Shown here in pieces: positions 1-11,694 of a stretch of DNA of 64,000 nt. The position numbers were made by a program, and so were the translations under genes. The stretch's first letter is position 1, and each line of letters begins with the position of its first letter. The notes beneath the pieces are model-generated. The model did no database searches. It worked only from the letters and a program-made list of their open reading frames with translations, and had not been told where the DNA came from. Source of the stretch: Orientallactaga sibirica (Eukaryota > Chordata > Mammalia > Rodentia > Dipodidae); contig JAEOAD010000029.1 of the NCBI GenBank assembly GCA_036365145.1, forward strand, positions 26,141,001-26,205,000, in the 5' to 3' direction.

Positions 1-349
1 TTTGAAGAGATGGCCCCTAATATATTCAGTGTTTGATTAGACTGTAGTTTGGATCTGCAGGCCACCTGGCTGGAAGCAGTGTCACTGGGCAGATCTTAAG
101 GTGTGGTAGTGGGTTTAGGATTTCAATCTAAAGATATGCAAAGTGTGCCCAGCAGGAATCCTGAGGTATGCTGTGCTGTGTGGCTTTTGGCTTTTGGCTT
201 TGCTCTCTGTGTTTGGTCCTGTGAAGGCAGACCAACTTCTTTGGCCATTATGGAATTTACCCTGGATCTCTAAGCTTCAATAAATCCCTTCCTCCAAAAC
301 TTTGTCTTGTCTGGAAATTCATCTCACAAACTTGAAACTGTCTGCTACA
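1..349 (+). mobile_element. MaLR-like LTR, group M1, 5' end cut by window
   Basis: This is a solo-LTR-like sequence whose 3' end is CTGCTACA. It carries an AATAAA polyadenylation signal at 279-284. It aligns by eye over its whole length with the reverse complements of the copies at 22936, 38801 and 42489, sharing GGCCCCTAATATATTCAGTG, ACCTGGCTGGA and CCATTATGGAA. The first bases of the LTR lie outside the window. No internal retroviral sequence follows. Confidence 0.7.
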
Positions 350-504
350 ACACTTAACATTGACCTCTGACCTTTACACACACATGCAAATACATGCACA
401 CATACACAAATGAACATGCATATACACATCACATATGCAAAAATACACACAAAAATATTATAAAACATCACATAGTTTATTGAGCATTTACCATATGTCA
501 ATTA
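350..504 (+). mobile_element. B4 SINE 3' tail fragment with CA-rich end
   Basis: The string TTGACCTCTGACCTTTACACACACATGC is typical of the 3' end of rodent B4 SINEs. It runs into degenerate CA/ATG repeats. The B4 body is missing, probably displaced by the LTR immediately upstream. Confidence 0.45.
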
Positions 505-519
505 CTGTGCTGACCTTTT

Positions 520-744
520 TTTATATTTTATTATTTATTTGAGAGAGAGAGAGATACAGAAATAGGCAGGTAGAGAAAGAGAGAGAAAACAGGCATGCCA
601 GGGCCTCCAGCCACTGCAAACGAACTCCAGATGCGTGTGCCACCTTGTGCATCTGGCTTATATGGGTCCTGGAGAATCAAGCCTCGAACCAGGGTCCTTA
701 GGCTTCACAGGCAAGCGCTTAACCACTAAGCCATCTCTCCAGCC
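520..744 (-). mobile_element. tRNA-derived SINE S1, full length, reverse strand
   Basis: On the reverse strand this reads from GGGCTGGAGAGATGGCTTAG through a B box (GGTTCGAGGCTTG, diverged) and the CAGATGCACAAGGTGGCAC middle to a (CT)n tract and an A-rich tail. A perfect 15-bp target duplication, CTGTGCTGACCTTTT, flanks it at 505-519 and 745-759, which fixes both ends. The head resembles a pol III promoter inherited from a tRNA. Confidence 0.9.
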
Positions 745-759
745 CTGTGCTGACCTTTT

Positions 760-2195
760 AAATGTATTATGTCCTGAAAATACCACCCAAGGTCACACAG
801 ATGACAAGGTTTGAGCAGCATTTGGATCCAGAGAACCCTATACTAGGAGTTCTTTGTCCCAATCCAACCATCTTGGAAGATGTCTTCCCAGGAAACCCCA
901 AACAATAAGTGGAAAAGTCACTAGGGAGAAATAAAAATAACAGAAAGAGGGTGTTCTAATAGGCCAAATACATTTCGAGGGTGCCTGTGTTCCAAAAGGG
1001 ATGCTCATTTTAATAGGGACATGAAATGGCCTACTTTTACAAAAAGAGTACTCTTTCTTTGGAATATCTGATTCCTCAATATGAACATTTAACTCTCTCC
1101 ATCTACAACCTTTTGGTTAAATACTGTTTAAAGGAATAAGCTTTATCTATAACCTCCCTGCTCCTCAGAACTCACCCATCCTAATCACTCTGGACCTTGA
1201 ACATTTAGCCTCCCAACTCCTGTTTGTTCTACTCTATCAATGCCAAATCACCACAACCTCCTCCACAAGTGAGAATGAGAGGGGCACATGGAAGAATGGA
1301 CCTTCATGAACTCTAGTGGCTGTACTCAACTGAACATACCTCCAAACGCCTCTGTAAAACAGCAATCAGAACTACTAATAGTCTCTCTCTCTCTCTCTCT
1401 CTTCCTCCATACCTCCATCTCCTTTCTCCTTGTCCTCAAAATGTCTGGATTCTAAAGCAAGAGAAGGATACATCTCTTGGGGCAGGCAGTTGCCCTGTGT
1501 CCTTTGCTTGCGTTTATGTTCCCATGAAAAAGAATCACCATCCACTCCCTAAAACTCAGAAGTGGAAGAGAATGGAATCCTAATCACTCTCCATCTTAGT
1601 CCCACCTCCCAAGGGAGAGATCCTTGGACTACAGAGATTTGTCATTGATTGGTCCACAACACCCAAGAGTAAGGTCAGGGTATGGTTCAATGCATAAGCT
1701 CACTGTGGCTTCTCAAACGCTGGTTCTAGCTGCTAACTGTAAGCGTATAACTTCCATCAGATGCCTTGGTCTAAGTTTCCATAGAGCAAATAAGTAGATA
1801 CTTCATCTTGTGGGAAAGGCCTTCTGATTTCTTTGTGTGTCCTAAAGTGATTTGAGAGTAAGTGGGGTAACTATAGCTGGATGGGGATAGGAGTAATTTT
1901 ACAGTTGTCCAGATATGAGCTCAAGACTTTAATCACCATCTGGCTAGTGATCCTCATGCTTGTGTGCCTGTGTTACCAAACAGAATCCAGAGAGGTCCCT
2001 TCAACCCAGGTCATCAAAGTCTTTCACTGGCTAAGGGGCAGCAATGGATACCTAACTCAGGTCTTCTTGTTCCAGAGCCAGTTCTCTCACAAGTCATTCA
2101 TCACATGAGACCACCGGTACCAAGTCAGCTGAAGAAGAAGATGTGGGAGTGTTGGGGAGAGGGGGATAAAGAAACAAAATGATCCTGTAACAGTC
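760..2195. other. Gene-free stretch, mostly unique
   Basis: I see no gene here. A short string at about 780-835 (CCAAGGTCACACAGATGACAAG) looks like a reverse-strand MIR remnant. A (CT)n microsatellite lies at 1381-1401. The remainder is non-repetitive sequence with short, unsupported open frames. Confidence 0.5.
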
Positions 2196-2992
2196 ACCAT
2201 GTGGGCTGCTAGGACAAAACACCCAACCAAAAGCAGCTTATGGAAGGAAAGGGTTTATTTTGGCATACAGTTTCAAGAGGAAACTTCCTGGCAGGGAAAT
2301 CATGGCAAGAGCAGACAGCCAGGTGGGCATCACATATCAACAGCAGCAGGAAGGAAGCAGAGTGAGTTAGCTAGCTCTAGCAAGAGGAGCTTGATTATGA
2401 AATCCCACCCTGTGACACACTTCCTCTAGCAAAGCTCTGTTGGGCCCTGCCCGGTGTGAAGCCGAGTGGTTAGCCCAGCCAGTCTTGGCCTACTCCCGGT
2501 GAGGCCTAGTCGAGTTTCCAGAGCCTGAGTAGAGTTTCGTGACCTGCCCTTGAAGTGACTCAGCACCTAAGCTGAAACTGCCTCCACCCAGATGCTGCTG
2601 ATGTGATGAAATACTATTGACCCTTATACCTTTCTCTCATCCCCTCTTCCTGCCCCCTTCCTCAAAATATATAAATACCTCCCCTGACAATAAACGGAGA
2701 GATTTCCGCCTTAGAAGTTTCTCCCGGCTCAATGTGGTTTTCTTTTCCCCGGTGGTTTGGGGAGGTTTTTTGAGTGGTTGACACCCGCCTTCCCGCTCAG
2801 CCTCAAGAGAAGCGGCTGGCTCGGTTCTCTCTCTCTTCCGCTCTACCTGCCGGTGGTGGAGGGAAAAAACCCCGGCAAAGCTCCACCTTCCAAAGGCTTT
2901 ACAAGCTAAGGATCAATATCAGCCTTAATCACAAACACATGACACTACAAGGGATGTTTTACAGTGAAACCAACACAGTCCCTTCCTTCTGA
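2196..2992 (-). mobile_element. MaLR (M2/M3-like) LTR, split by an E1 solo LTR
   Basis: The left part (2196-2437) reads AAAACACCCAACCAAAAGCAGCTTATGG and AAGGGTTTATTTTGGC, the reverse complement of the 3' half of ORR1/MT-type MaLR LTRs. The right part (2878 to about 2992) resumes with CACCTTCC and ends near AACCAACACAG. The two halves are separated by the ERV2-like LTR at 2438-2877. The M2 versus M3 assignment is uncertain because the left and right halves are diverged. Confidence 0.65.
2438..2877 (+). mobile_element. Solo LTR, ERV2-like family E1
   Basis: This 440-bp element starts TGTTGGGCCC and ends CCCCGGCA, the TG...CA form of retroviral LTRs. A perfect 6-bp target duplication AAGCTC flanks it (2432-2437 and 2878-2883); 6 bp is usual for class II (ERV2/IAP-like) elements. 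A TATA-like ATATATAAATA lies at about 2668-2677 and AATAAA at 2689-2694. It keeps many CpG dinucleotides, which suggests a fairly recent insertion. There is no internal gag/pol/env sequence, so it is a recombined solo LTR. Confidence 0.85.
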
Positions 2993-3245
2993 TTTTTTTT
3001 TTAAATGATTAAGACCATTATTAAAGCCAAGTTACAAATCTTCTCAATGCTTCTCAACAAGGAATGGGTGTTTCTGTGTACTGCCACCCAATCACAGCCC
3101 ACTTGGCAATACACACTTGTCACTGGTGCCTAAAGGAAAGAAATGCTGCTAAGCATTCCACAACAGACAATCCTCAAGGCAAACTATTGTGGGTCCAAAT
3201 TTTAACAGAGTGGAACTTGAGAAACTCTGTTTAAGAGGCTTAGTG

Positions 3246-3415
3246 GCTGGGCATGGTGGTACACGCCTTTAATCCCAGCACTTGGGAGGCAGAGGTATGA
3301 GGATTGCTGTGAGTTTGAGGCCACCCTGAGACTACATAGTAAATACCAGGTCAGCCTAGGCTAGAGTGAAACCCTACCTGAAAATAAAACATAAATAAAT
3401 AAATTAATTAATTAA
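3246..3415 (+). mobile_element. B1-type SINE
   Basis: The 7SL-like body GGCATGGTGGTACACGCCTTT, AATCCCAGCACTTGGGAGGC and GAGGCCACCCTGAGACTAC is followed by an ATAAATAAATTAATT tail. Near-perfect 15-bp duplications (TTAAGAGGCTTAGTG at 3231-3245 and TTAAGAGACTTAGTG at 3416-3430, one mismatch) bound it. Confidence 0.9.
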
Positions 3416-3439
3416 TTAAGAGACTTAGTGAAAAATAGT

Positions 3440-3893
3440 GCATTAGAGCTCTCCAGTGTGACAGAACCAATAATAAATATGCATATCAAAGATGATTGGA
3501 TTGGCTGATCCTAATCCAGCAATCATGCTGGAGAGGCTAAGAACTCAGTACTGCTCAGCTCACAATGCTAAATGCCTCAGCAGTCCCAACATAGCACTGA
3601 TGACCTGGAGGATTCCTGGAGAGCTGTCACTGGAGAGCTGAAGAGAATGGAATAGATATGTTCACCAGTCAGAAGTGAAGGCAGGCAAGCAAGCAAACAG
3701 CACTGTATTCCCTCAGACCTCTTTATATCTGAGCTGTTACAAAAGGTGCTGTTGACTCTGAAAGGGGGGAAGGGGCTTTACCACTCAGTGGCTCCTTTCT
3801 GGAAATGCCCTCACAGACACGTGCAAAGACTTGACTTCTGTTTATTGGTTTCAGATGCAATCAAGTTGACAATCAAGATTAAACATCATACAT
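3440..3893 (-). mobile_element. M3-like LTR remnant, reverse strand
   Basis: The left edge (CTCTCCAGTGTGACAGAACC) and right edge (CAATCAAGTTGACAATCAAG, ATTAAACATCA) match, in reverse, an LTR-like repeat that begins TGTGATGGTTAAT. The body is diverged. The exact family name is not certain to me. Confidence 0.5.
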
Positions 3894-5100
3894 GGACACA
3901 ATATAAATAAGTGAAGCATCACATATAAATACATCAGAACCTCAAACTGGAAAGACAGAAAAGCACCCTGCAGTAGGATTACTGCAACTTTTCCACCAGT
4001 TTCTTGGGCATCTGTCAGCCTGGGAAGGTCAGCATCAAAGCCCTCAGGTAAGCGAGGCTTATATTTGCCCCATTCTACTCTTCTACATTCTCTCTCTCTC
4101 TCCCTCCTTCTCCTCTCTTCTCTCTTTCAAGGCCCTCAGCCTATCCACCCCTTCCAACCTCTCAGTCTCCGTGAGAGACACTGGCTCATCCATGTCTAAA
4201 CCTAGGGCTGTCCAGCTCCTGAACCAATTTTGAACAGAACCAAGAAAAAAGGGTGGAAAGTAATAAAAGCCTTTTCCTCAATATAAATTCCTCTTACCCA
4301 GTAAGAAATGTGTGCATTGCTAACTAACTACTTTATTTATTGTAGTTCATAGGGCTACAACAATCCTATGAAATAAACCTGATTTCCACCTAAAAGTTAA
4401 GGAAACTAAGGGTCCTCATAGAGGTTAAAGAATATTACACTTTCTCAGAGATAGCAACCACATTTAATCTCTCCCTGACTTTCCTATTCTAAAGTCATAC
4501 TAAGTTGGATACAAGTCATTTTTCAATTTATAACATAAATTATTGGAAACAAATCTTCAAGCAAAATAGTGTCTTGCTTCATCTTTAGTTAGGATCCTCT
4601 GAGTCTAACTTACAAACAATTTGATCTAAATAAAATAAATTAGGGCAATTTATTTACATACTAAGGGTTATCACAAAAGCCAAGCAAAAAAAAAAAAGGC
4701 AAAAAATGTTTCCGCTTTTTTTTTTCTTTTCTTACTTTCACTGCAGACCAACTTTCTCAGCAGCCTCATTTCCTCTGATTATAGGAAAATATGCCTTTGC
4801 TGCAACTTGTGATGATTCATGCTATTGCTGTGCCCAGGCCACTATTGTCATTCATTCTTTCATTCTGTTTCTCGTCCTCCCTCCCTTCCCTTTTCCTTTG
4901 TCCCCACTTCTTCCCTATGAGAAATCACAGAGAAGAAAATGAAATGAGCTCCAGTTTGCATTTCAACACAGACCTAAAGACTCTCTTGGGTGGACAGGGA
5001 AAGGATAGCAGTTCTCTAAATACACTTCTCATTGGCTCACGAGCTGGGCAGGCCCATTGCAATGAAAGTGTCTAATACTCCAGACTAAGTTTGTCTTGAC
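3894..5100. other. Low-repeat stretch with a MIR remnant
   Basis: A reverse-strand MIR remnant lies at about 4335-4460 (ACAACAATCCTATGAAATAA, AAGGAAACTAAGGGTCCTCA, AGAGGTTAAAGAAT). A-rich and T-rich tracts occur at 4686-4697 and 4717-4726. No gene is supported; the 78- and 94-codon frames here have no recognisable features. Confidence 0.5.
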
Positions 5101-5445
5101 TAAGTTTGTCACTTTATAAAGATTCATGTAAAGCCAATCAATAGCGGAATTTGCACAGAGAAAGGAGATAAGTTGTTTCTGTTGCCTTAGAATTTTGACA
5201 AGTCAGCAGTAATTAGAAGACCCTTTGCTTCCTAAGCTAACAAAACTGAACATCAGGAACTTCCCAGTTCATAGGAGGTTTGTTTATTGTTTGGTCCCTG
5301 CAAGAGTCTTTAAAGCACGGGTAGAGACTGGATTAAACATGGACATTTTTTCTTTCTAGAAGATAACAGATAAAGCCGCATTGAAAGAATATTTAACTGA
5401 CTACATGCAACCTAAGAGATATCCCACTTTGGTTAAAATTCTAAC
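5101..5445. other. Repeat-free AT-rich block, possible conserved non-coding element
   Basis: No interspersed repeat is visible. The block contains homeodomain-like TAATTA cores (AGCAGTAATTAGAAG), a CCAAT-like GCCAATCAATAG and a TTTATAAAG. Conservation is only inferred from the absence of repeats and the motif density. Confidence 0.25.
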
Positions 5446-6262
5446 ATTAAATCTCACCTCCCTCCCCCCATCTCACTTTTAGGCTGGCCTTCTATTGTAA
5501 AAATAAATGAAAATACTGCGATGCCAACAACTAGTGTTGAGAGAGAGAGAGAGAGAAGAGAGAGAGAGGGAGAAACTGCTCTGAATAGAGGGTAAGTCAG
5601 GGCAAGTGAAGACACTTTCTCTTGCACCCTATAAAATGCAGATAGCTGAAGAGAGACTGTGGAGATCATAAAGTGGCTATATTTTTCACCCCTACTCATT
5701 ACAGCTCTTAGTGAATAGTCTCTCTGTTGTCTTAAGCCATTCATCTTTGGAAAAATATGGCCCCATTTCTCTATTTATTTATCTCTTTAGAAATGGGAAA
5801 ACATAAACTGTTGCACTATAATAAATTTTCTCACTTTTATTAGTTCAATGGTGGAACAGTAAAATGGAAGTCAAGCATTACTTTTATTCCTTGGATTTTT
5901 GTCATTTTGAGTACCTTTAGCCCCATTAATGTCATGATCCCTAAGAATGGTCTCATTCCATTATCTATCTTCTGAAGATAATATTTGCAAGCCCCAGACA
6001 TTTAAAAGTCTAACAGAAAGATGAGGTAGAATATAGCTTAATCCTCCCTTTAGTCCATGGGGGAAAATAGGATTTTTAATTATTTAATTTGTAACTCATA
6101 CATGCAATTTCAAAATGTAGAAAAGCAAAAACAGGAAGGATGAAAAGGGTTCCAAAATCTGTGATTCCTGGCATAGAAATTAAACCAAATTCTTCTTACC
6201 ATGAAACTTAGCTGTAAAATGCAAAGTAGACAGAATGTTGGATGCACAAAAAAAACCATACA

Positions 6263-6268
<6 letters not shown>
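5446..6268. other. Unique stretch with an (AG)n tract
   Basis: An AG-rich microsatellite occupies about 5539-5569. The rest is AT-rich unique DNA with no supported gene. Confidence 0.5.

Positions 6269-6298
<30 letters not shown>
6269..6298. repeat. (GT)15 microsatellite
   Basis: About 30 bases of uninterrupted GT directly precede a reverse-strand B1 element, probably grown from its A-rich tail side. Confidence 0.9.
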
Positions 6299-6299
<1 letters not shown>

Positions 6300-6302
<3 letters not shown>

Positions 6303-6440
6303 TCTTTGAGGTAGGGTCTTGCTCTGGCCCATGCTGACCTGGAATTCATTATGTAGTCTCAGGCTGGCCTTGAACTCACAGCAATCCTACCTCTGCCTCC
6401 CAAGTGTTGGGATTAAAGGTGTGCACCACCATGCCTGGCT
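6300..6440 (-). mobile_element. B1-type SINE, reverse strand
   Basis: The reverse complement of the B1 consensus is clear: TTTGAGGTAGGGTCTTGCTC, GACCTGGAATTCATTATGTA, TGGGATTAAAGGTGTGCACC and the terminal CCATGCCTGGCT. Confidence 0.9.
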
Positions 6441-7180
6441 CAAGAAAATAATTTAGTAAAACTTTTGCAATTACATGGATTTAATTGTGATGTGGAGAGT
6501 TAGCACTGGGTTTATGTACTCCATTAGTCTCACCCTGGTTCCTGAGAATTAAAGCACAAAAGACCTTTGCGACAAATGCATAGTCTGTATTCCTTGGCTG
6601 AGCTTCTACCCTCATCCCTGACCCTTTTCCATCCCAAAGAAGCTGAATTGATGCAATGAGTTACTTCTCACTTTGAATTCAAGATCACTTTAGGAAGCTT
6701 GTCTGCTTATCATCCTCTCTGCACTTTCCAGAGACAAAGGGTCCTCCAAGGAGGAAAGTGTCTGAAGAAAGAAAATTCTGTGCATGGAGGAAAGAATCCC
6801 AAAGTCCTTCCAAAACACAGACCAATAGTCACCACCCCATCCTCATAGCCAATTTCCCATTCATTCAGATCTCTCTAACTTATTTTCTTTAATCTCCTGC
6901 CAAAGATCTCATATAAAACCTCACACTGTTGAGGTGAGAAAGAGGGGGAACGAGATGGTCCATCTAACTCCTATATAAAATGATTTGCTATCTCCTTCCT
7001 TTTTTCCTGCAGAGCGCTTAAAGTTTTAGTGACTTGATCCATGTTCCGGGATAACCCTTGCTCACAGTTACAAACAGCATACCACCAAAATGACACCTCC
7101 CTTAGATGGAGCATGCTGCTACATTATAAAATTCCTGCAGACAGAACCTCTGTCCCCCGCTGCCCAGTGGTGAATAGAAT
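6441..7180. other. Unique stretch, nothing recognised
   Basis: Unique AT-rich sequence. I see no repeat family, no gene and no exon-like segment. Confidence 0.45.
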
Positions 7181-7420
7181 GTGCTCTGAAGTAGATTACT
7201 TGGTTGCTAGTCATGAGTCTGTCCCTGACTTGTTCTATGTTTTTGTTCTTGTTGCTGCTGCTGCTGCTTAACCTCTCAATGCCTGTTTTCTTGTCTATAA
7301 AGTAAATGAGGATATTTCAAGGCAGAGAGGTTCCAACAAGACACTTTGTATAAAGAACTCTGAGCAGCATAAAGTGCGTGACCACTTACTGGTAGCTTAC
7401 TTACTTAGCTGGTAAGTATT
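7181..7420 (+). mobile_element. MIR-like SINE remnant
   Basis: The order GTCCCTGACTTGTTC, TTAACCTCTCAATGCCTGTT, TTCTTGTCTATAAAGTAAATGAGG follows the MIR core. A (GCT)n run lies inside it at 7252-7268. It is old and diverged. Confidence 0.5.
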
Positions 7421-7480
7421 AGATAAATGAATGGAACTGGGGGGGGGGGGCATTTGGCCTTGCTCTCTCAGAAGGATTCC

Positions 7481-7762
7481 GAGGACTGAGAAATGGCTCA
7501 GTGGGTACAGTGCTGGCTGAAAAGGCATGAATACTTGAGTTCAGATTCCACAGTACCCATATAGAGTGCTGGGTATGGTGGCATGCACCTGTAATCCCAG
7601 CATGCAGGGGGCAGACATAGGAGGATGCCTGGGGCTGAATGGCTACTTACTCTAGTCAAATTAAGGAAAACATCCATTGTCAAACTCTGACCTCACCACA
7701 CTTGCACACACTGTGTGTCCACACACATATTAACATGCACACACACACAAGTATGGAAGACA
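7481..7762 (+). mobile_element. B4 SINE with CA-rich tail
   Basis: The tRNA/ID-like head (GAGAAATGGCTCAGTGGGTA) joins a B1-like second half (GGTATGGTGGCATGCACCTG, TAATCCCAGCATGC) and the CTCTGACCTCACCACAC tail, which is the dimeric B4 structure. A run of 12 G bases sits upstream at 7439-7450. Confidence 0.8.
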
Positions 7763-7837
7763 TACAGAGAGAGAGAGAGAGGGGAGGGGTTTGAGCAAGG
7801 CATGTCCAGAGGAAATAGAAAAAAAAAAAAAAAACTT

Positions 7838-8050
7838 GAGCTGGAGAGATGGCTTAGCAGTTAAGGTGCTTGCCTGCAAAGGCAAAGGACCTCAGTTTAA
7901 TTCCCCAGGACCCATGTAAGCCAGATGCACAAGGTGGTACATGCATCTGGAGTTCATTTACAGTTGCTAGAAGCCCTGGTGCATCCATTATCTCTCTCAG
8001 CCTCTTTCCTGCTCTCAATAAATAAATATAAAATATTTTTTTAAAAAACT
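7838..8050 (+). mobile_element. tRNA-derived SINE S1
   Basis: Head GAGCTGGAGAGATGGCTTAG, diverged B box, middle AGCCAGATGCACAAGGTGGT, then a CT-rich stretch and an AATAAATAAATATAAA tail. A flanking AAAAAACTT occurs on both sides. Confidence 0.88.
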
Positions 8051-9935
8051 TCCCAGATAAAAGTCTTCCATTGTGATGGAGCTCATGCCTCTTTATAGCT
8101 TTATCACTGCAGAGCCCATGAAACTTGTTCCTTGAAGAAAGCAGAAGGAATCCAGCTTTGGGATGGAGGTAAGGGGAAATGGGAAAGTCTGTCATTTATA
8201 AGCACTCTTCCTTTCCCGGCCAGCCTGAAAAATTGTTCCAATCTGGGAGAAAAATGAGGTACAGAGGAAATTAAGAATGCAAGTAGAAAGTTGATTTGGG
8301 TTTTACAGGCACTTGAGTGGTATCTCAAAAAATTTAGAGGCCATTTAAAAGTACCTCTTCTTATTTATGGCTGCACTTCCTGAATGAAATATTGTCTGCA
8401 TTAATCCCCTGTGGAATTACAGAGCTTTTCTATGTTTGATGCCTCCAAAAACTTAGAACACAAACACCAACCAAAAAATATATGGAAAAACATAAATTAG
8501 AGCCTCCCCAGTGGGATGCATCCATGCATCATAGCTTATAAATTTAGATTATATCTCTACTGCCACCATGTGATAGAATGGTTTTTAGTGAAGATATCCT
8601 ATAGAGAGAGTCAAAAACTCGGAACACAAGAGCTTTCAAGAGAAAAGCTCTGCCGTTTTGTCCCCCAATGTTCAAGCAATGTCACACTTCCTGTTAACTC
8701 TTGATTAAAGCTAAAGACACATTCTATGTCCATGGAGTAACAGGGCAGGGAGGCAGAACTGGAGAATACTGAAAAGAACACAATACTGTACACTGTCACT
8801 CTCAGACATGGTCATAAAGGAATACTCCTTTGCCTCACTTTGGATGGAGGAGCTCTAATTTAGTGATACACTCTTGTCCATCCCCCAAGCTGTTCATCCT
8901 CTTACCTAGAACTCTCTGCCCCATAATGGGCTATAGCATGCCAATGTTGCTCTTGCCTCCTTTATGCCCAGTAGCTTATCTCCCCACTGGAACTGGATAC
9001 TTCCAAACATGTTCATTATTCTTTTGCTATTGTGGGGCACTTTGAACTACCTACCAATGTAAAAACTGTGTTTTCTATACACTTTTACAAACTGTTAAGT
9101 CAGTTTGGGGCCCTAACTCTGAGCACATTATTTTTTCATCTTCTGCATGAATGTATAAACCTCACATTTCTCAGCTCTGGCATAATTGTGAAATGTATAA
9201 GGCTTATCTTTGGTGGCCCCAACATTACTCCCTGTTTCCCCTCTCAAGCCCAAGCCCTCCTTTCCAGGCCTTCATTGCCTATCCAATGCTCCTCGCCTGC
9301 CCTTCCTTCCACCACACCTATCGTTTCTACTGCTCTTGCTCCAAGTCTTGCTCTCCATTCTGTGTATCCAGCCTCTTCTCAGAACTAGGCCTATGCAAAG
9401 AAGAGAAATTTATACCAAGTTGTTAGTACAAACTAGTAATGAATTCTCTGTTTTGTTTCATGGAATCCCTGTGTTCAATCCAAGAAATGTGGAATTGAAT
9501 AAATATCCAGTTGTACTATGGATAATTCTAACCATTCTTACCAGCTCCCACCTCTATATTTTCATATCAGAATTTTTATCCACATGGCCTAAATTCATGG
9601 AAGGTATTACTTCCTGGGAAAATTTTCCTAAAATAGAAGACTCACTTTGCTTTTGAGTTTCTAAATAAATTTTGAAACTGAAGGGGAAACTTTAAGGTCA
9701 TAACCTTTTGTTTGCAGACTATTGAATTTCTTAGTTACAATCCTCAGATTTAAAATAGAGCATGAAATATTAGCTTCATTCAGCCCAATAAACCCCCAAC
9801 TCACTGAAGTACTAGTGCAATCAAAGTTCCTCATAAAATTAACTAATACCTATTGTGATGTGTCCTGAGTATTCTATTTCCTTCAAGCCTTTGGGGTCAG
9901 GAGTCTAAGTCTCCTCATTGTTTCTTCTTTCTTTG
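8051..9935. other. Unique stretch, nothing recognised
   Basis: This 1.9-kb block has no repeat I can name with confidence. The overlapping open frames at 9032-9656 (up to 148 codons) are rich in Ser, Leu and Pro from a CT-rich tract and resemble no family. No splice or promoter architecture is evident. Confidence 0.4.
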
Positions 9936-10700
9936 TCATGATGACTCTGAGACTCCTGAGCTTCTCTGTGGATGATAGGTTCTATGGTATAGATAAGTGT
10001 CTGCACAAAGGCTCATGTGTCAAAGGCTTGGTCCCCAGCCTGTTGGTGTCATTTGGTTGTGATAGAACTTTTAAGAGGTCAAAGCTAATGATAGGGGTTC
10101 CAGTCATTTGGAACATGCTATTGAGGGAATTAGTAGAATCCCAGCCTTTTCCTCTCCTGCTCTTTCTGTCCTTATTAAGAAGTAAGTGGCTTTCTGCATC
10201 ACTCACACTCACCATGATATGCTGCCTCACCACAGGCCTACACACAATGGATCAGTCACAGACTTAAATCTTCAAACTATAAATTAAAATAAACCTTTCC
10301 TCTCTTTGTTGTCTGTATGAGTCACTTTTCTCACTGTGGCAACAAAACAGCTAACAAAAGCAATTCAGAAAAGGAAGGGTTTGTTTGGCTTGTACTTTGA
10401 GAGTACAGTCAGTCCAGCATGGCAGGCTAGTCATCACATGGCAACTGAAGTCAGGAAGCAGAGAGATATGAATGCTGGCGCTTAGCTCCCATTCTTTTGT
10501 ACAGCCCAGCCCATGGAATAGTGTCTTCCACAATTAAGGTGGGTCTTCCTACCTAAATTAAGCTTATCCGGGAACTCTCTCACAAACAAGCTCAGAGCTT
10601 TGATTCCTATGTTATTCTAAATCCCATTGAGTTGACAAGGTTAATCATCACATTATCTCGGGTGTTTTGTTATAGTAATGGAAAGCTGATTAATACAAAA
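9936..10700 (+). mobile_element. MaLR-type LTR split by a second, reverse-strand LTR
   Basis: The left part (to about 10310) contains TCAAAGGCTTGGTCCCCAGC, ATGATATGCTGCCTCACCAC and AAAATAAACCTTTCCTC, typical of the 3' half of a rodent MaLR-type LTR. Its expected end (TTATCTCGGGTGTTTTGTTA, GAAAGCTGATTAATAC) reappears at 10652-10700. The intervening 341 bp is another LTR in the opposite direction. Confidence 0.65.
10311..10651 (-). mobile_element. M3-type LTR inserted into another LTR
   Basis: In reverse it begins TGTGATGATTAACCTTGTCA and ends at the GAGTCACTTTTCTCACTGTGG side, with GTCAGGAAGCAGAGAG and AAGGTGGGTCTTCCTACC inside. These match the copy at 12548-13320. I could not identify a clean 5-bp target duplication. 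Confidence 0.65.
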
Positions 10701-10978
10701 GATTTCTAGACCACTCTCCTCGAAATATTTGGCATTGTCTACATCTTTTAAATGAATCATTTGAGACCAGAATACCAACTGTGTCAGCTGTTATGAACAG
10801 AACAGAACGGTGGATTCTCACTGAAAATTCAACTTCCAGTAATCTCATCCACTCATTCTATGAAATTTATGGTGACATCATGCTATTGGTTGAACTGTCA
10901 AGCATTCTTAAAGTTGAGTGGGTTGACTTCAATGACATATGAACATTCTGAACATGGTGTACAAAAATATATTTGTGA

Positions 10979-11162
10979 GCCGGGCGTGGTGGCGCACGCC
11001 TTTAATCCCAGCACTTGGGAGGCAGAGGTAGGAGGATTTTGTGAGTTCTAGGCCACCCTGAGACTACATAGTGAATTCCAGGTTAGCCTGAGCTAGAGTG
11101 AGACCCTACCTCGAAAAACCAAAAAATAAAAATAAAAATAAAATTAAAATTAAATAAATAAA
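10979..11162 (+). mobile_element. B1-type SINE, well preserved
   Basis: It begins GCCGGGCGTGGTGGCGCACG, keeping CpGs, and ends CCCTACCTCGAAAAACC followed by an AAATAAAAATAAAA tail. The short divergence and CpG retention suggest a young copy. Confidence 0.92.
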
Positions 11163-11419
11163 ATGTACTTGTGTGCTTATCTGAATACCTTGTGTATGAG
11201 TCAATTTCCATTCAAGGGGACCAATGACCCAAGAAAGTATAAATTATGTCTTTTTTGCTCCACTGTCCTGCCTATTGCACCAGGGGCTAGTTCACTTCCT
11301 CTGCAATACTTTTCTGCTTTCATGTCACATGATTCCATCACCCCATCTTCCTGTCTCACACACATGTACATACACATACACACATATATGTAAGTTTAAA
11401 TCTAAGTTATGTGTATAAG

Positions 11420-11654
11420 AGAAAACATGTGGAAGTTGTCTGTGTGAGTCCTTATTTCACTAGCATAATGATTCCAGTTCTATCCATTTTCTTTCAAAGT
11501 TAATGATTTCATTTTTCTTTATAGCTGAATAAAGTTCCACAGTGTATATGTACCACATTTTCTTTGTCAGTTGATAGACATCTAAACTGGTTCCATTTCC
11601 TACTTATTGGGCATAGTGCAGCAGTCCATGTGAAAGTGCAAGTATCTCTGAGAA

Positions 11655-11694
<40 letters not shown>

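Noticed and set aside
520..744. tRNA genes suggested by A-box and B-box strings
   Set aside because: All such strings are heads of S1/S2/B4/ID SINEs with a non-tRNA 3' part, a CT tract, an A-rich tail and target duplications. None folds as a complete tRNA by eye.
9210..9656. 148-codon forward open frame with a hydrophobic stretch
   Set aside because: Low-complexity Leu/Ser/Pro composition from a pyrimidine-rich tract, overlapping other frames. No promoter, splice or homology support.
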